Positions 14,228-15,520 of a DNA stretch of 15,520 bases are shown in pieces. The notes under the pieces were generated by a model, which saw only the letters and a list, made by a program, of their open reading frames with translations, was not told the origin of the DNA and searched no databases. Numbering within the stretch: position 1 is the stretch's first letter; every line of letters begins with the position of its first letter. The stretch spans positions 1 through 15,520 of the forward strand of contig DMPQ01000459.1 in the NCBI GenBank assembly GCA_003455945.1, given 5' to 3'. This DNA is from Planctomycetaceae bacterium. GTDB lineage: Bacteria > Planctomycetota > Planctomycetia > Pirellulales > Pirellulaceae. The translations under genes and the position numbers were made by a program.

Positions 14228-15475
14228 ATGACGGCGTTCGTCGAATTGCCGGACGACGCGAGCGCGTGGCGTCTGTTGCCCGAGACGACGGTCGGCGGCG
14301 AGGGACCGTTGCCGACGTGGGCGCGCGCTCTGGCGCCGCACCTCCCTCGGACCGCAGCGGCGATGCTTCAGCTGGATGCCGCGCATCGGAGAAAGGGGCT
14401 CGGCAATCCGATCCTGCGAGCCAAGTTGCGTTGGGTCGTCGCGCGAGAGAACCGTTGCGGCTACGCGATGGAGACGGCGGTTGCCGATCTGCGTCGGGCC
14501 GGCGCATCGGAAGAGTCGATCGCGCGACTGGTGGCGGGCCCCGACGGCTGGTCCGAAGCGGATCGCGACTCGTTCGAACTGGTGCGGTGTCTGACGATCG
14601 ATGCGCCGTCATTGCCCGACGATCTGTTCGAACGGGTGCGGCGTCGCTTCGGCGATCGGACCGTCGCCAGGATGGTGCTGTTGGCCGCCTACGGCAACTT
14701 TCAGGACCGCTGGCTGCTCGGCCTCGGACTGCCGCTGGAGGCCGAGGGGCCGTTGCCGCCGATCGTCGCGGAGTTCGTCGCAGGGACGCTCCAGCTGGAA
14801 CCGCATACGCCGTCACCGGCGCGGCGGATCCGGCTCGCTACGGCGATCGGCGACGGAAGGGGGAAGCGAACGAGTCGCTTCGCGGAAGCGTTTCGGGAAC
14901 TGCAACGTCGACTGGAGCGGCAACGAGGAGCGCCTCCTCGCCTGCCGGTTCCGCGCTGGCAGGAGGTCGCGGATCAGCTTCCGGCCGCGATGGCCAGTCG
15001 CCCGACTCGCATCATCTGGAATCTGATGACGTTCGGTTACGCCGCGGACCTGCAGATCCCTTGGGCGATCGCGACGCGGACGCACTGGGCCGAGCGTCCC
15101 GAGGATCGGATTCTCGAGGAACTGCTCTTCTGGATCCAGACGCATACCGTCGGCTGCAACTACTGCATGGGGCACTGCGAGATGCTGCTCGAGCTCTCCG
15201 GCCTCGGCTCGGACGAAGTCGCCGAGTTGCTGCGTCAGTTGGCGAACGACGACTGGACCGGCTTCGATCCGGCCGAGCGGCGCGCGTTCGGTTTGGCCCG
15301 CAAGCTGACCGGCCGTCCGTGGGAACTGACGGCCGACGACTTCGGGACGCTGGCGACCGACTACGGCCCGACCGACGCGATGTCGCTCTTCTGGTGGCTC
15401 TGCCGCGGGCTCTACATGACCCGCATCAGCGACGGCTTCCGCCTGCCGCTGGAACGCGAGAACGTCTTCGCGTAG
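14228..15475 (+). CDS. Cytoplasmic double CMD/AhpD-like protein, second domain with CxxCxxxH
   Basis: The 415-aa protein lacks a signal peptide. Two CMD/AhpD-like domains are joined by a basic linker (about 195-240). The first (about 30-170) has ENRCGYAMETA at the active-site position: C77 is kept, but the second cysteine (A80) and the histidine (T83) are lost. The second (about 260-405) has VGCNYCMGHCEMLLELSGL, with C310, C313 and H316, and a tryptophan-rich helix MSLFWWLCRGLYM. The intact site is therefore in the opposite domain to the two exported relatives. ATG 14228 is chosen: GGGAG lies 7 bases upstream, and the frame extension back to 14090 has no domain features. It lies 134 bases after the fusion gene. 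A peroxide or thiol reductase role is inferred. Confidence 0.87.
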   Translation: MTAFVELPDDASAWRLLPETTVGGEGPLPTWARALAPHLPRTAAAMLQLDAAHRRKGLGNPILRAKLRWVVARENRCGYAMETAVADLRRAGASEESIARLVAGPDGWSEADRDSFELVRCLTIDAPSLPDDLFERVRRRFGDRTVARMVLLAAYGNFQDRWLLGLGLPLEAEGPLPPIVAEFVAGTLQLEPHTPSPARRIRLATAIGDGRGKRTSRFAEAFRELQRRLERQRGAPPRLPVPRWQEVADQLPAAMASRPTRIIWNLMTFGYAADLQIPWAIATRTHWAERPEDRILEELLFWIQTHTVGCNYCMGHCEMLLELSGLGSDEVAELLRQLANDDWTGFDPAERRAFGLARKLTGRPWELTADDFGTLATDYGPTDAMSLFWWLCRGLYMTRISDGFRLPLERENVFA

Positions 15476-15493
15476 CCGACGGTAATCCGCGTC

Positions 15494-15520
15494 TCAGCCC
15501 AGATGCTCGCGGAAGAACTT
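15494..15520 (-). CDS. Possible 3' end of a minus-strand gene
   Basis: Read from the right edge on the minus strand, the last 27 bases give KFFREHLG followed by TGA. Such endings occur in alpha/beta hydrolase and S9 peptidase families. Only nine codons are visible, so this is a weak call. The gene would converge on the CMD gene, with 18 bases between the stops. Confidence 0.3.
   Translation of the reverse strand, partial: KFFREHLG

Overview
The window is GC-rich bacterial DNA that most resembles Planctomycetota. The best marker is a DUF1559 protein with a type IV pilin-like N-terminus followed by a small lipoprotein. An ECF sigma factor translationally coupled to a FecR-type membrane protein, and several exported proteins without assigned function, also fit. 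The phylum is inferred from gene content; no rRNA or other marker is present.

Layout. (1) 1-516, minus: the N-terminal part of a multi-pass membrane protein that runs off the left edge. (2) 582-809: a cluster of REP-like small palindromes, then a 16-bp perfect hairpin (935-975). (3) 1004-4565, minus: three exported proteins, read in the order a TIM-barrel glycosidase-like protein (DUF4832-like), a small cysteine protein, and a double carboxymuconolactone decarboxylase/AhpD-like (CMD) protein. (4) 4728-5036, minus: a cluster of three tRNA genes (Phe, Asp, Arg), each with non-canonical features. (5) 5377-5856, minus: a stand-alone FtsH-like M41 metalloprotease domain. (6) 6060-8971, plus: ECF sigma factor, FecR protein (ATGA overlap) and a Gly-rich secreted protein sharing a C-terminal module with the FecR protein. 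(7) 9266-9733, plus: a second copy of the small cysteine protein family. (8) 10167-15475, plus: DUF1559 protein, lipoprotein, an 816-aa CMD/EF-hand/deiodinase-like fusion, and a third CMD protein. (9) 15494-15520: probably the last codons of a minus-strand gene.

How the genes may work together. Three proteins carry AhpD-like CxxCxxxH sites and one also has a thioredoxin-fold, deiodinase-like domain with cysteine at the selenocysteine position. Two of the three are exported, and so are two small proteins with conserved cysteines. This suggests thiol/peroxide redox chemistry in the cell envelope, but no substrate can be named from sequence. The sigma/FecR unit is a plausible local regulator: a 29-bp element (24/29 identical) lies just before the sigma gene and again before the Gly-rich secreted gene. 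The most unusual items are the fusion protein, the module shared by FecR and its neighbour, the repeated 29-bp element, the two-copy cysteine protein family and the odd tRNA cluster. All similarity statements are from reading by eye; no database search was done.
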